The notes: a model not told the origin generated them from the letters alone. 64,000 nucleotides of DNA from Acidiphilium acidophilum (GCF_033842475.1 NZ_JAWXYB010000018.1:2959501-3023500); one strand, 5' to 3'. Shown: positions 30,226 through 40,204, numbered from the stretch's first letter. Numbers and translations: made by a program.

Positions 30226-32327
30226 TGAAACACCGGCTGGCGGCCAGCGCGTTGTCGTTGTGGGCAAGCACGGCATTGACCGCCGTGGCCATGGCCCAAG
30301 TCGCCCCGCCAGCCATCCCTGTTCCCGGCTCCGTCGCCATCCAGCGGATCGTGGTCAGCGCCACCCGCACGCCGGAATCCAGCTTCAACGTCCCCGCCTC
30401 GATCTACACCGTCACCGGGCGCGAGGTCAGCGAGGCCAACGAACAGGAAAACCTCACCGAAAGCCTCCGCCGCGTCCCCGGCCTCGACGTCCAGAACCGG
30501 CAGGACTATGCTCAGGGCATCCGCATCACTTCGCGCGGCTTCGGCGCGCAGACCGCCTTCGGCACCCGCAACGTCAAAATCCTGATCGACGGCATCCCCG
30601 CCACCCAGCCCGACGGCACCGGCGATTCCGAAGTGATCGACCTCGGCGACGTCTCGCGCATCGAGGTTCTCAACGGCCCCTTCTCGGTCCTCTACGGCAA
30701 CGCCGCCGGCGGCGTCATCCAGGTCTTCAGCAAAAACGGCCCCGCCGAACCCACGCTCAGCGGCGGCATCCTCGCCGGCAGCTACGGCTCATGGCGCGCC
30801 AGCGCCTCCTACGGCGGCAACGAAAAAATCGGCACCGACGGCTCGTTCAACTACATGATGAACGCCTCGGATTTCTACTCCGGCGGCTACCGCGACCACA
30901 GCGCCGCCCGCCGCCAACAGTTCTACGGCAAATACCGCGTCAAGGTCGATGCCGACACCAGCTACACCCTCCTGATCGACGGCCTCGACGAACCCAATTC
31001 CCAGGACCCCGGTGCCCTCACCGCCGCCCAGTACCACGCCGACCCCCGGCAGGCCGGCACCGGCGCGGATCAGTTCGACACCCGCAAAACCCTGCGCCAC
31101 TTCCAGTTCGGCTTCATCCTCCGCCACCGCTTCAACGCAAACAACAGCATCCGCCTGCTGGTCTACGATGTCGATCACTCGGTCCTGCAATATCTGCCCT
31201 TCACCGGCAGCTTCGCCGCATCCGGCGGCGGCGTGGTCGATCTCGAACGCAAATCCGGCGGCGTCGGCGCCCGCTTCACCCACAAGGACGACATCGCCGG
31301 CATCCCGATCACCGCCGTCGCCGGCATCGATTTCGGCTACGAAGACCAGCACCGCAAAGGCTACGTCAACAATTACGGCACCATCGGCGCCCTCCGCCGC
31401 AACGAACAGGACACCGCCCGCAACATCGCCGAATACGCCCAGCTCAACGCCGACCTCACCCCGAAACTCATCCTCGACGCCGGCATCCGCCACAGCCAGG
31501 ATCAGTTCACCGTTCAGGATCTCTACGTCACCCCCACCCTCACCAACGACACCGGCAGCGTCACCTACGGCCATACCAGCCTCGTCGCCGGCGTCACCTA
31601 CCACCTCACCCCCACCACCAACCTCTTCGCCGACTACGGGGAAGGCTTCGAAACCCCCACCCTCGACCAGCTCGCCTACCTCCCCAACGGCGAAGCCGGC
31701 TTCAACTCGGCCCTCGTCCCCACCACCAGCGAAAATTACGAGGCCGGCATCAAATCCCTGCTCGGCAGCCGCACCTACCTCACCCTCGCCGGCTTTCACA
31801 TCCACACCAGCAACCAGATCGTGGTCTCCTCCTCGACCGATGGCCGCACCGCCTACGCCAACGAAGGCCAGACCGACCGCAACGGCGTCGATGCCAGCAT
31901 CGACAGCTTCCTCCCCCACCATATCGAACTCTACGGCGCCTACAGCCTGCTCAAGGCCGTCTTCACCAACAGCCCGGTCGCCGGAAAATTCCTCCCCGGC
32001 GTTCCCGCCCAGCGCATCTACGGCGAATTCGACTGGCACGACCCCGCAAGCGGCTTCTACACCTCGCTCAACGGCCAGTGGCAGACCCGCATGTATGTCG
32101 ACAATGCAAACTCCGCCTACGCCGCCGGCTACTTCACCGCGGGCATCGCCGGCGGCTTCCGCCAAACCCTCGGCAAATTCGCCTTCAACGAATTCGCCCG
32201 CGTCAACAACATCCTCAACCGAACCTATGTCGGCGCCGTCGTCATCGCCGCCAGCAACGGCGAATACTACGAACCCTCACCGGGCCGGAACTTCATCATC
32301 GGCATGACGGGGAAAGTGAAGTTCTGA
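30225..32327 (+). CDS. TonB-dependent receptor of the PqqU (YncD) type, probable PQQ importer
   Basis: A 700-residue outer-membrane receptor with a signal peptide ending in AMAQ. The plug contains LTESLRRVPGLDVQNRQDYA, FGTRNVKILIDGIPATQPDG and VLNGPFSVLYGNAAGGVIQV; the barrel ends YYEPSPGRNFIIGMTGKVKF. These stretches closely resemble my recollection of E. coli PqqU/YncD, the PQQ uptake receptor (PGLQVQNRQNYAQ, DGIPATMPDG, RYYEPSPGRNY). Being the last gene of a PQQ-enzyme operon supports that role. Start overlaps frmA by 1 bp. Specificity is unproven; a lanthanophore receptor is an alternative. Confidence 0.75.
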
Positions 32328-32343
32328 AGTAGGCAAGGCAAGC

Positions 32344-32440
32344 GCTTCTTTTTTGCAAAAAAGAAGCAAAAAACTCTCTGACTCAGGGCCCGTGCCGACG
32401 CCCAGTGCCGCCGGAGTCACCCCCGCCCGCAAGAGGGAGC
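32344..32440. repeat. composite palindrome copy B, left half
   Basis: A perfect 24-bp palindrome (GCTTCTTTTTT / AAAAAAGAAGC arms, 32344-32367) is followed by AAAAAACT and a core dyad TGACTC (32379-32384) / GAGTCA (32414-32419), as in copies A and C. The mirrored right-hand hairpin is missing here; after about 32430 the sequence turns AT-rich and unrelated. A matching right hairpin lies 3.1 kb on at 35509. It follows the end of the methanol operon. Confidence 0.65.
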
Positions 32441-32490
32441 ACTTGGAAGAATCCTCAACCAGAAGGAGGAGAATTTTAGCGTCAAGCAAC

Positions 32491-32573
32491 ATGCAAGCAC
32501 ATTTGTAAAAACATGCTTGCATAAACCTTCGTTTGGTTGTATGGTGCAAGCATAATTTTCTGGATTGCTTGCA
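32491..32573. promoter_or_regulatory. array of four TGCAAGCA operator-like sites before the P63C gene
   Basis: The 8-mer TGCAAGCA occurs at 32492 and 32545, and its reverse complement TGCTTGCA at 32515 and 32566. They make two inverted pairs; the first is a perfect 9-bp repeat, ATGCAAGCA / TGCTTGCAT. The last site ends 2 bp before the ATG of the P63C gene. The spacing and symmetry look like a repressor operator, perhaps autoregulatory. The regulator is unknown. Confidence 0.5.
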
Positions 32574-32973
32574 ATATGAGCGATGTAAACGAACCAACTG
32601 GCCGGGCTAGAGGTGGTTTGGCTAGAGCTAAAAAGCTAACCGCGAAAAAGCGCTCCTTGATCGCGTCGAATGCCGCCAAAAAACGCTGGGCACCTGTAGA
32701 ACCTTTGCCTCAACATTTGCCGTGCGTATTAGAGGGCTATTCGAGTTCGCTGGAACTTGCGGGGACAAAATTACCCTGCGCCGTGATTGAGGGGCCCAAT
32801 GGTGTGCAGCGGGTTCTAAGCGAAAGTGGCATCACCAACGCAATTTTAGGAACACGGAGCGGCGCTTCAAAACGTCTCAAGAAAGCAGCCGAAGAAGATG
32901 GTGCCCTCTTACCCCTTTTTGTTGCCCCAAGTCAGCTAAATGAGTTTATTACCAATGATTTATTGGACGGCCC

Positions 32974-34342
32974 CTCATTCATCCCCTCATATTGAATTCG
33001 CAACTATCGTTTAAAGAGAATCGAGAGGGCCGGGTTGGATTTTCGGAAGGAATCGGGATCGGTTGATCCAGGTTCTTTTCGTTCGAATTTTCTGGCTGCC
33101 CTTGTTCCTCGGTGCACGATTCCAAGGTTGCCCGGCAATCAGTCTGGTTTCTGGAGGATCGGATGGCTGCCAGGAGGAGACCCATGTCGTTTGACGATGT
33201 TCAGCGCTTTCTGGAAGGTTTGCTGGGGGAGGACCTGCATGCCAAGCGGATCCTGTCCCTGGCAGGAGCAACACTGGGGGTCATCGAGACCGCATCGCTG
33301 GCGATTGGCGCGATTGGCCAGGGGCTGGCTCTGGCACGTGGGCGACTGACCAAGCATGCGATCAAGCAGGTCGATCGCATGCTCTCGAACCCCGGGATTG
33401 ATCTGGACGTCGTGCTGCGGCGGTGGGTATCGTTCGTGATCGGGACGCGTGAGCGTATCGTTGTCGCGATGGATTGGACCGAATTCGACGCCGATGGGCA
33501 GGCGACGCTGATGCTCTCGCTGCTGAGTTCGCACGGTCGCGCGACGCCGCTGATCTGGCATACGGTTGATAAGGCCAATCTGAAGAACCGGCGCAATGAA
33601 GAGGAATACCGCTTGCTGGTCGCGCTGGCGGAAATCGTGCCGGCCGAAACAAGCGTCTGCATCGTCGCCGATCGTGGGTTCGGCGATCATAAGCTCTACC
33701 GGGTGCTGACGGAGGAGTTGAAGTTCGACTACGTGATCCGCTTTCGCGGCAATATCCTGGTCACCGCGGCGAGCGGCGAGGCCAGACCAGCCGCTGAGTG
33801 GGTGATGGCCGCCGGACGCGCCAGAACACTCCGCGCAGCCGCCGTCACCGCGGAACGGTTCACCGTCGGCACGGTGGTTTGCGTGCGGGACAAAGGTATG
33901 AAGGAACCGTGGTGCGTGGCCGCGAGCACCACCGATGATACCGCGCGCCAACTGATCAATCTCTACGCGAAACGCTGGACCATTGAACCGGGTTTCCGCG
34001 ACACCAAAAATTTGCGCTTCGGCATGGGGATGGGCGCCCTCCACGTCAGCACCCCGGAGCGGCGCGATCGCCTGTGGCTGCTCAATGCCTTCGCTGTCGC
34101 CCTGCTCACTCTGCTCGGTGCCACCGGAGAAGAACTTGGCTATGACAGGCACCTCAAATCCAATACCTCAAAGCGGCGGACCCACTCGCTCTTTCGGCAA
34201 GGATGCATGCTCTACGAGCTCATCCCCAATATGCCAGAGCATCGTCTCCGCCCATTGATCGAAAACTTCGCCCAAAACCTCGCTCAACAGTCAGTTTTCA
34301 ATGGAACCTTCGGTACGATATAGGAATGAGGGGAGTCCTGAG
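32974..34342 (+). mobile_element. IS4-family insertion sequence with target duplication
   Basis: About 1.37 kb between copies of GGACGGCCCC (32965-32974 and 34343-34352), a 9-10-bp target duplication. The ends share an imperfect inverted repeat of the form CTCA-N4-TCCCCTCAT (13 of 17 positions). It carries one transposase gene in the same direction as the disrupted P63C gene. The first base is uncertain by one, because a C is shared between duplication and repeat. Confidence 0.85.
33184..34323 (+). CDS. IS4-family transposase
   Basis: A DDE transposase of about 379 residues. Catalytic positions are the Asp in VVAMDWTEFD, the Asp in CIVADRGFGDHK and the Glu in the Y-(2)-R-(3)-E-(6)-K signature YAKRWTIEPGFRDTK. 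The ATG at 33184 has AGGAGG six bases upstream; a second well-placed ATG (33163, after GGAGG) would add seven residues, and a GTG at 33112 more. The frame is intact, so the element may still be active. Confidence 0.88.
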   Translation: MSFDDVQRFLEGLLGEDLHAKRILSLAGATLGVIETASLAIGAIGQGLALARGRLTKHAIKQVDRMLSNPGIDLDVVLRRWVSFVIGTRERIVVAMDWTEFDADGQATLMLSLLSSHGRATPLIWHTVDKANLKNRRNEEEYRLLVALAEIVPAETSVCIVADRGFGDHKLYRVLTEELKFDYVIRFRGNILVTAASGEARPAAEWVMAAGRARTLRAAAVTAERFTVGTVVCVRDKGMKEPWCVAASTTDDTARQLINLYAKRWTIEPGFRDTKNLRFGMGMGALHVSTPERRDRLWLLNAFAVALLTLLGATGEELGYDRHLKSNTSKRRTHSLFRQGCMLYELIPNMPEHRLRPLIENFAQNLAQQSVFNGTFGTI

Positions 34343-35019
34343 GGACGGCCCCCTAAAGCCCGTTGATTATATCGAAGGTGATCGGGTTGTTCGTGGATAT
34401 GACGCGTCAGTTCTGGTAGCAGTTTGCGGGGTCTGGCTAAAAGCTCGCGAAAATAAGAGGCTTCAAAAGCAGCAACTCTCAAAAGCCCAAAAAGCTGAAA
34501 ACTTGATGCTTGCGTTGGCCGAGACTGGGGTTGTCGCATTAATTGACGAAGCGACAGGCTATCAAGACGACAGGGCCAAAGACGCTTTAGCAAAGATTTT
34601 CACTACTTTCTTAGCAAAAGAGCGACAAAAATGGACTCCAACATTCCCTTTGGCGTTCTACAAGGAAATATATCGTTTGCGGGGCTGGAAATTTGAACCT
34701 TGGAATACGAAGAGACCGAGTGTAATTGCAGCGTGGACGGATGATTTTGTTTACGACAGACTTGCTCCAGGGCTGACTGAAGAGTTGCGTAATAAAAATC
34801 CTATTGTAGAAACTGGTAGGCGCACACATAAACATCATCAATGGTTTAATCCGGAAAGAGGCCATCCTAGCCTTAAAGAGCATATCTCTGGGGTAATTGC
34901 TCTGCTTCGCGCGGCTGAGAATTGGGGCGCGTTCAAACGCGGGTTAGATCGGGCATATCCGAAATTTGGAACAACGATTGAGTTGGCCTTGGCTGGAGGT
35001 AATAACGGAACGAAACGCC

Positions 35020-35178
35020 TTACTTAGCCCACCTCTTAGTCGCCGCCTTATTAGCGATCTCAGCACGTCGCTCTGGCGTCATGCCCGCGGCGCGAGCTTT
35101 GCCTCCCAATTTGCCAAGAGTAACCCCCGCGCTGGACGCGGGTAACACGTTCTCTTCCTCGCTGGTCGAAATCCGCAT
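35020..35178 (-). CDS. small basic protein with GGKARA…RRAEIANKAATKRW motif
   Basis: A 52-residue reading frame (MRISTSEEENVL… ending KAATKRWAK). Its core GGKARAAGMTPERRAEIANK matches a short motif common in mobile DNA, and also resembles the N-terminus of the neighbouring P63C protein (GGLARAKKLTAKKRSLIASN). It runs antisense, overlapping the end of the P63C gene by 8 bp. Its ATG and that of the plus-strand gene share the palindrome CATG at 35176-35179. It could be a DNA-binding accessory or regulator; function unknown. A fragment is also possible. Confidence 0.5.
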   Translation of the reverse strand: MRISTSEEENVLPASSAGVTLGKLGGKARAAGMTPERRAEIANKAATKRWAK

Positions 35179-35461
35179 GAGTAAAAAGGATGAATTGGTA
35201 GAGATATATACCCGAGTTGAAATTACGGCGAGAGACGTAGCTTCTATTTTAGGATGGGGCTACGACCCTAAAATTTTAGGCGTAGTGCTTTCCACTCGAT
35301 CGAACATTCTTAGCATCATTAGATATATGGCTTTAACCAAAGATGATCTTGCAGCCAAACGTAAGGTGGTAGAAAATTATTTTGATATCGAGGGTTCGAT
35401 CGGTGCTTGGGTTAGCGAGTTCGCCAAAAAACTAGGCATTCCGACAACAGGAGAAGAATAG
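35177..35461 (+). CDS. small hypothetical protein of the low-GC island
   Basis: A 94-residue protein (MSKKDELVEIYTRVEITARD… IPTTGEE) with AT-rich codon use unlike the chromosome around it. The sequence is rich in charged and aliphatic residues, predicted mainly helical, without signal peptide or membrane segment. I do not recognise the family. It is divergent from the 52-residue gene and lies at the right edge of the island, just before the palindrome at 35509. Confidence 0.5.
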   Translation: MSKKDELVEIYTRVEITARDVASILGWGYDPKILGVVLSTRSNILSIIRYMALTKDDLAAKRKVVENYFDIEGSIGAWVSEFAKKLGIPTTGEE

Positions 35462-35508
35462 TCTAAATCCAAAGGATTTTCGAACTGCGAGGCCGCTATG
35501 TTTTTTTT

Positions 35509-35532
35509 GCTTCTTTTTTCCAAAAAAGAAGC
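35509..35532. repeat. composite palindrome copy B, right half
   Basis: GCTTCTTTTTT / AAAAAAGAAGC arms of 11 bp around a CC centre, preceded by a T-tract (35501-35508) as in the right halves of copies A and C, and followed by CGCTTTCTTTC. Together with the left half at 32344 it looks like one element split by about 3.1 kb of low-GC DNA. Confidence 0.65.
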
Positions 35533-35618
35533 GCTTTCTTTCTTCCTTTCCCCCCACCCCCACCCGTCACCAAAACTAACCCTTTCCCACCCCCCACCCC
35601 TCATGCTCTAACGTGAGC

Positions 35619-36311
35619 ATGAACGCGGCATCACCCCTCTTCACCCGTTTCGCGGGCTTCATAGATCGCCTGAAGCAGACCATCGCCGCCGCGAGCGTGA
35701 AGGTGCAGGGCCGTCCCGCACGTCTGCCCGCCCCGATCGGCCTCCTGCTCTACGGTCGCCTTTCCCGCCTCACCACCCGCCTGCGCGACCTCCTCGCCCG
35801 CATCGAGGCGGAACGCACCAAGCCCCGCCGCATCGCCGCCCCACGCACCGGGCGCAAATCCACAACCAAACCACCCCCTGTTTTACCGCGCCGCTTCGGC
35901 TGGATCGCCCAACCTCTCCCGGAGGCCAACGCCCACGCCCAGACCCTCCGCCAGTTCCTCTGCGAGCCCGAAACCGAATCCCTCATCGCGAGCGACCCCC
36001 GCATCGGCCGCATCCTCCGCCCCCTCTGCCACCTCCTCGGCATCGACCTCACCCTCATCTACCGCATGGTCCCCCCACCCCATCCGCAGGACGCCCCTCA
36101 AACCAAACCCCACCCCCTCCTGCGCAACCCATCCACCAAACCCCGCCCGCAAAACCCACACCCACGACTCCCCAAACCCCCCGACCCGCCACTCCGCGCC
36201 CCCACGCTGGACGCCATCCAATCCCTCCTCGACCAGACCTTCAGCCCCCGTGCCCAAACCCATAACCCCTGGTTCACCCCATCCGATTTTTTCATCGTCC
36301 ACCCGAAATAG
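35619..36311 (+). CDS. hypothetical proline-rich protein
   Basis: A 230-residue, high-GC protein of unknown function. Residues 1-65 are basic and probably helical (GRLSRLTTRLRDLLARIEAE). About 95-150 form a second helical block (EANAHAQTLRQFLCEPETES, IGRILRPLCHLLGIDLTLIY). The rest is Pro/His/Lys-rich and ends in NPWFTPSDFFIVHPK. No signal peptide or membrane span. Similar ORFs of unknown role occur in acetic-acid-bacterium relatives as far as I recall. ATG at 35619 preferred to a GTG six bases earlier. Confidence 0.6.
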   Translation: MNAASPLFTRFAGFIDRLKQTIAAASVKVQGRPARLPAPIGLLLYGRLSRLTTRLRDLLARIEAERTKPRRIAAPRTGRKSTTKPPPVLPRRFGWIAQPLPEANAHAQTLRQFLCEPETESLIASDPRIGRILRPLCHLLGIDLTLIYRMVPPPHPQDAPQTKPHPLLRNPSTKPRPQNPHPRLPKPPDPPLRAPTLDAIQSLLDQTFSPRAQTHNPWFTPSDFFIVHPK

Positions 36312-36422
36312 CCGAACCACGCCCATTTCGTTACGTTATCATAACAATATAACCCCCGGCGCAACCCTTGCCAGCCCTGCCCGCCTTGCCCCAAATGCGG
36401 GCAAGCAAGGAGAGCATCCCCC

Positions 36423-37757
36423 ATGGTTCCGCGTTATTCCCGCCCGCAAATGGTCGCCATCTGGCAGGACCTCAACCGTTACCGCATCTGGTTCGACATC
36501 GAGGCCCACGCGGCGGAGGCCATGGTTGCCACCGGCGATGTCCCCGCCGCCGCCGCCGCCGCCATCCGCGAAAAAGGCGGTGCCGCCCTTGCCGCCATGA
36601 CCGAGGCGGATGTCACCAAAATCGCCGAAATCGAAGCCGTCACCCGCCACGACGTCATCGCCTTCCTCACCTGGCTCGCGGAATCCATCGGCCCGGACAG
36701 CCGCTTCGTCCATCTCGGCATGACCAGTTCGGACGTGCTCGACACCTGCCTCGCCGTCCAGCTCACCCAGGCGACCGACCTGTTGCTCACCGGCATCGAT
36801 GCCGTGATGGCCGCCCTGAAAAAGCGCGCCCTCGAACACAAACTCACCCCCACCATCGGCCGCAGCCACGGCATCCATGCCGAACCCACCAGCTTCGGCC
36901 TCAAACTCGCCGGCCACTACGCCGAATTCGCCCGCAACCGCGCCCGACTTCTCACCGCGCGCACCGAAATCGCCACCTGCGCCATCTCCGGCGCCGTCGG
37001 CACCTTCGCCCATCTCGACCCCAGCATCGAAGCCCATGTCGCGGCCCAACTCGGCCTCGCGGTCGAACCGGTCTCGACCCAGATCATCCCGCGCGACCGC
37101 CACGCCGCCTATTTCTGCACCCTCGCGGTCATCGCCTCGGGCATCGAACGCCTCGCCACCGAAATCCGCCACCTCCAGCGCTCGGAAGTCCGCGAAGCCG
37201 AGGAATTCTTCCACCCCGGCCAGAAGGGTTCGTCGGCCATGCCGCACAAGCGCAACCCGGTCCTGTCGGAAAACCTCACCGGCCTCGCCCGCATCGTCCG
37301 CGGCTACGCCACCCCCGCCCTCGAAAACGTCACCCTCTGGCACGAACGCGACATCAGCCACTCCTCGGTCGAACGCGTCATCGCGCCGGACGCCACAATC
37401 ACCCTCGATTTCGCGCTGAACCGCCTCGCCGGCATGATCGACAAACTCACGATCTACCCCGACCGCATGACCGAAAACCTCGAAAGCCTCGGCGGCGTCG
37501 TCCACTCCGGCGAAATCCTGCTGCTCCTGGCCCGCTCCGGCATCTCGCGCGAAGATTCCTATAAAATCATCCAGCGCAACGCCATGGCCACCTGGACCAC
37601 CCTCGGCCACCCCGACGCCAAACGCTTCCGCGACCACCTCGCCACCGACCCCGAAGTCGCCGGCCGGATCACCCCCGAAGCGATCGACACCGCCATGGAC
37701 CCCAACCTCCATTTCGCCCGGATCGAAACCATTTTCGCACGGGTCTTCGAGGCATAA
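36423..37757 (+). CDS. purB: adenylosuccinate lyase
   Basis: A 444-residue enzyme of the fumarase/aspartase superfamily acting twice in purine synthesis. Seen are TRHDVIAFL, HLGMTSSDVLDT, TIGRSHGIHAEPTSFGLKLA (catalytic His) and the superfamily signature GSSAMPHKRNP, followed by NVTLWHERDISHSSVER. AAGGAGAG precedes the ATG. It stands alone between a hypothetical gene and the convergent RidA gene. Confidence 0.96.
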   Translation: MVPRYSRPQMVAIWQDLNRYRIWFDIEAHAAEAMVATGDVPAAAAAAIREKGGAALAAMTEADVTKIAEIEAVTRHDVIAFLTWLAESIGPDSRFVHLGMTSSDVLDTCLAVQLTQATDLLLTGIDAVMAALKKRALEHKLTPTIGRSHGIHAEPTSFGLKLAGHYAEFARNRARLLTARTEIATCAISGAVGTFAHLDPSIEAHVAAQLGLAVEPVSTQIIPRDRHAAYFCTLAVIASGIERLATEIRHLQRSEVREAEEFFHPGQKGSSAMPHKRNPVLSENLTGLARIVRGYATPALENVTLWHERDISHSSVERVIAPDATITLDFALNRLAGMIDKLTIYPDRMTENLESLGGVVHSGEILLLLARSGISREDSYKIIQRNAMATWTTLGHPDAKRFRDHLATDPEVAGRITPEAIDTAMDPNLHFARIETIFARVFEA

Positions 37758-37784
37758 GGCCAGCCGATCGCACCGGTCCCGCCC

Positions 37785-38168
37785 TCAGCCTCGCCCCCGT
37801 CGCGCGGTCACCTCGATCTCGATCTTCATGCGCGGATCGGACAACCCCGCCGCGATCATCGTCGCCGCCGGGCGGATCTCACCAAAAACCCGGCGCAAAG
37901 CCGGCCAACACGTTTCGAACTCGCCCGCCTCGGGCAAAATGTAACGCACCCGCACCACATCCGCGAAGGAAAACCCGCCCTCCGCCAGCGCCGCCCCGAT
38001 ATTACGCAGCGCCTGTTCGGCCTGCTCCCCCACATCGTCGGATATCATCATCGTCGCGTAATCGAACCCGGTGGTGCCGGACACGAACATCCAATCCCCA
38101 TCGATCACGGCACGGGAATACCCGATATCCGCCTCGAACGAAGACCCCGATGATACCAGCCTGCGCAT
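37785..38168 (-). CDS. RidA/YjgF-family protein
   Basis: A 127-residue RidA-like protein (FVSGTTGFDYATMMISDD, QAEQALRNIGAALAEGGFSF, VVRVRYILPE, AATMIAAGLSDPRMKIEIEV). RidA proteins hydrolyse reactive enamine/imine intermediates; the key arginine appears in VVRVRYILP but this looks like a divergent subgroup (Rid1-7 type). AGGAGG six bases upstream fixes the ATG at 38168. Divergent from the pentapeptide gene. Confidence 0.8.
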   Translation of the reverse strand: MRRLVSSGSSFEADIGYSRAVIDGDWMFVSGTTGFDYATMMISDDVGEQAEQALRNIGAALAEGGFSFADVVRVRYILPEAGEFETCWPALRRVFGEIRPAATMIAAGLSDPRMKIEIEVTARRGRG

Positions 38169-38230
38169 CGACAACCTCCTGAAACCGGATGAAGATCATA
38201 CCACCTGCCACGCGCACCGAAAGTCACCCC

Positions 38231-38998
38231 ATGCTCGACGACATCCTCGCCCGCATCGCCGATCACAAACCCGTCGCCAACCTCACCTGCATCGACCTTC
38301 CCTGGAGCGACGCCGCCTGCGAAGACGCCAGTTTCATCGATTGCACCTTCACCGACTCCCATTTCAGCGCCACCGATTTCACGGGCGGCCGCTTTGAACG
38401 CTGCCAGTTCCACCGCTGCCGGTTCTCCCGCACCATCCTGCGCGATGCCACCTTCGAAGACTGCCGCTTCACCCTCCCCGGCAACCCGCCCAGCGGGACC
38501 AGTTTCGCCATCGCCGACCTCCGCAACGCCCGCTTCCGCCGCTGCGATCTCGCCTTCGCCGTCTTCGAACGCAGCGACCTCCACGCGATCGAAATGCACG
38601 GCTGCACCCTGCGCGGCGCCCGGTTTCATCAGGTCGACTCCAGCCACGCCTTCGCCCGCAAAACCATCGTCACCCGCGCGGTCTTCAACGACTGCAATTT
38701 CGAGTTCGCCCTGCTCGCCGACGCGAAACTGCCGCTCTGCGATCTCGCCCGCTGCCGCTTCCGCGAAGCCGATCTCGGCGGCGTCGATTTCACCCATGCC
38801 ATCCTCACCGCATGCGACTTCACCGAAGCCCTCACCCCCGGCCTCGCCCTCGCCGGAGCCGATCTGCGCGGGTCCGACCTCGGTGCCATCAACCTCCTCA
38901 CTCTCGCCAGCTTCGCCCGCATGAAAATCACCCAGAGCCAGGGCGACACTCTGCTTCGGACCTTGCGGATCGAGCTTCATCCTGAGCCTGCGGTTTGA
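38231..38998 (+). CDS. pentapeptide-repeat protein, Qnr/McbG-like
   Basis: A 255-residue protein made largely of A(D/N)LXX-type five-residue repeats (FERCQFHRCRFSRTI, DLAFAVFERSDLHAIEMHGC, DLARCRFREADLGGVDFTHA), predicted to fold as a right-handed quadrilateral beta-helix. The ending ADLRGSDLGAINLLTLASFA, then ITQSQGDTLLRTLRI, parallels the C-terminus of Qnr/McbG gyrase-protection proteins. A DNA-mimic role is plausible but not shown. An alternative start lies at 38189. A palindromic repeat follows immediately. Confidence 0.75.
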   Translation: MLDDILARIADHKPVANLTCIDLPWSDAACEDASFIDCTFTDSHFSATDFTGGRFERCQFHRCRFSRTILRDATFEDCRFTLPGNPPSGTSFAIADLRNARFRRCDLAFAVFERSDLHAIEMHGCTLRGARFHQVDSSHAFARKTIVTRAVFNDCNFEFALLADAKLPLCDLARCRFREADLGGVDFTHAILTACDFTEALTPGLALAGADLRGSDLGAINLLTLASFARMKITQSQGDTLLRTLRIELHPEPAV

Positions 38999-39004
38999 AA
39001 GCGC

Positions 39005-39140
39005 AGGCAAGAAGAAGGGTTCTTTTTTGCAAAAAAGAACCAAAAAACTCCCTGACCGGGGACCGTGCTGGTCACACCGCCCGGAGCCCAAATGACAGAA
39101 GTTTTTTGCTACTTTTTTTCAAAAAAGTAGCTCTTGCTTC
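39005..39140. repeat. composite poly-A/T palindrome, copy C (complete)
   Basis: Left hairpin 39016-39039 (GGTTCTTTTTT / AAAAAAGAACC), right hairpin 39106-39129 (GCTACTTTTTT / AAAAAAGTAGC), and a core dyad CTGACC…GGTCA. The outer edges GCAAGAAG / CTCTTGC are mirrored. The two hairpin stems differ at paired positions (GGTTC with GAACC, GCTAC with GTAGC), i.e. compensatory changes. It lies just after the pentapeptide gene, before the aldo/keto reductase. Confidence 0.75.
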
Positions 39141-39223
39141 CCGTCCTCCCTGATTCGCCGCCCCCGCCTTTGCACCCCGCCGTCGCGCGCACATATACCG
39201 CTCGAACCATTTCAGGAGCCCGC

Positions 39224-40204
<981 letters not shown>

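Larger units (their letters stand above)
32576..35027 (+). pseudogene. P63C-domain protein gene interrupted by an IS4-family element
   Basis: Two in-frame halves, 32576-32974 and 34353-35027, join seamlessly when the insertion and one 10-bp duplication are removed (…LLDGP + LKPVDYIEGD…), giving 357 residues. The N-terminus has GGLARAKKLTAKKRSLIASN, basic and nucleic-acid-binding-like. The C-terminal half has the P63C hallmarks ALIDEATGYQDDRAKDALAK, FYKEIYRLRGWKF, DFVYDRLAPGLTEELRNKNP and KHHQWFNPERGHPSLKEHIS. P63C proteins are found mostly in phages and mobile islands; their function is not established. Base composition is clearly lower in GC than the surroundings, pointing to transfer. Confidence 0.85.
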
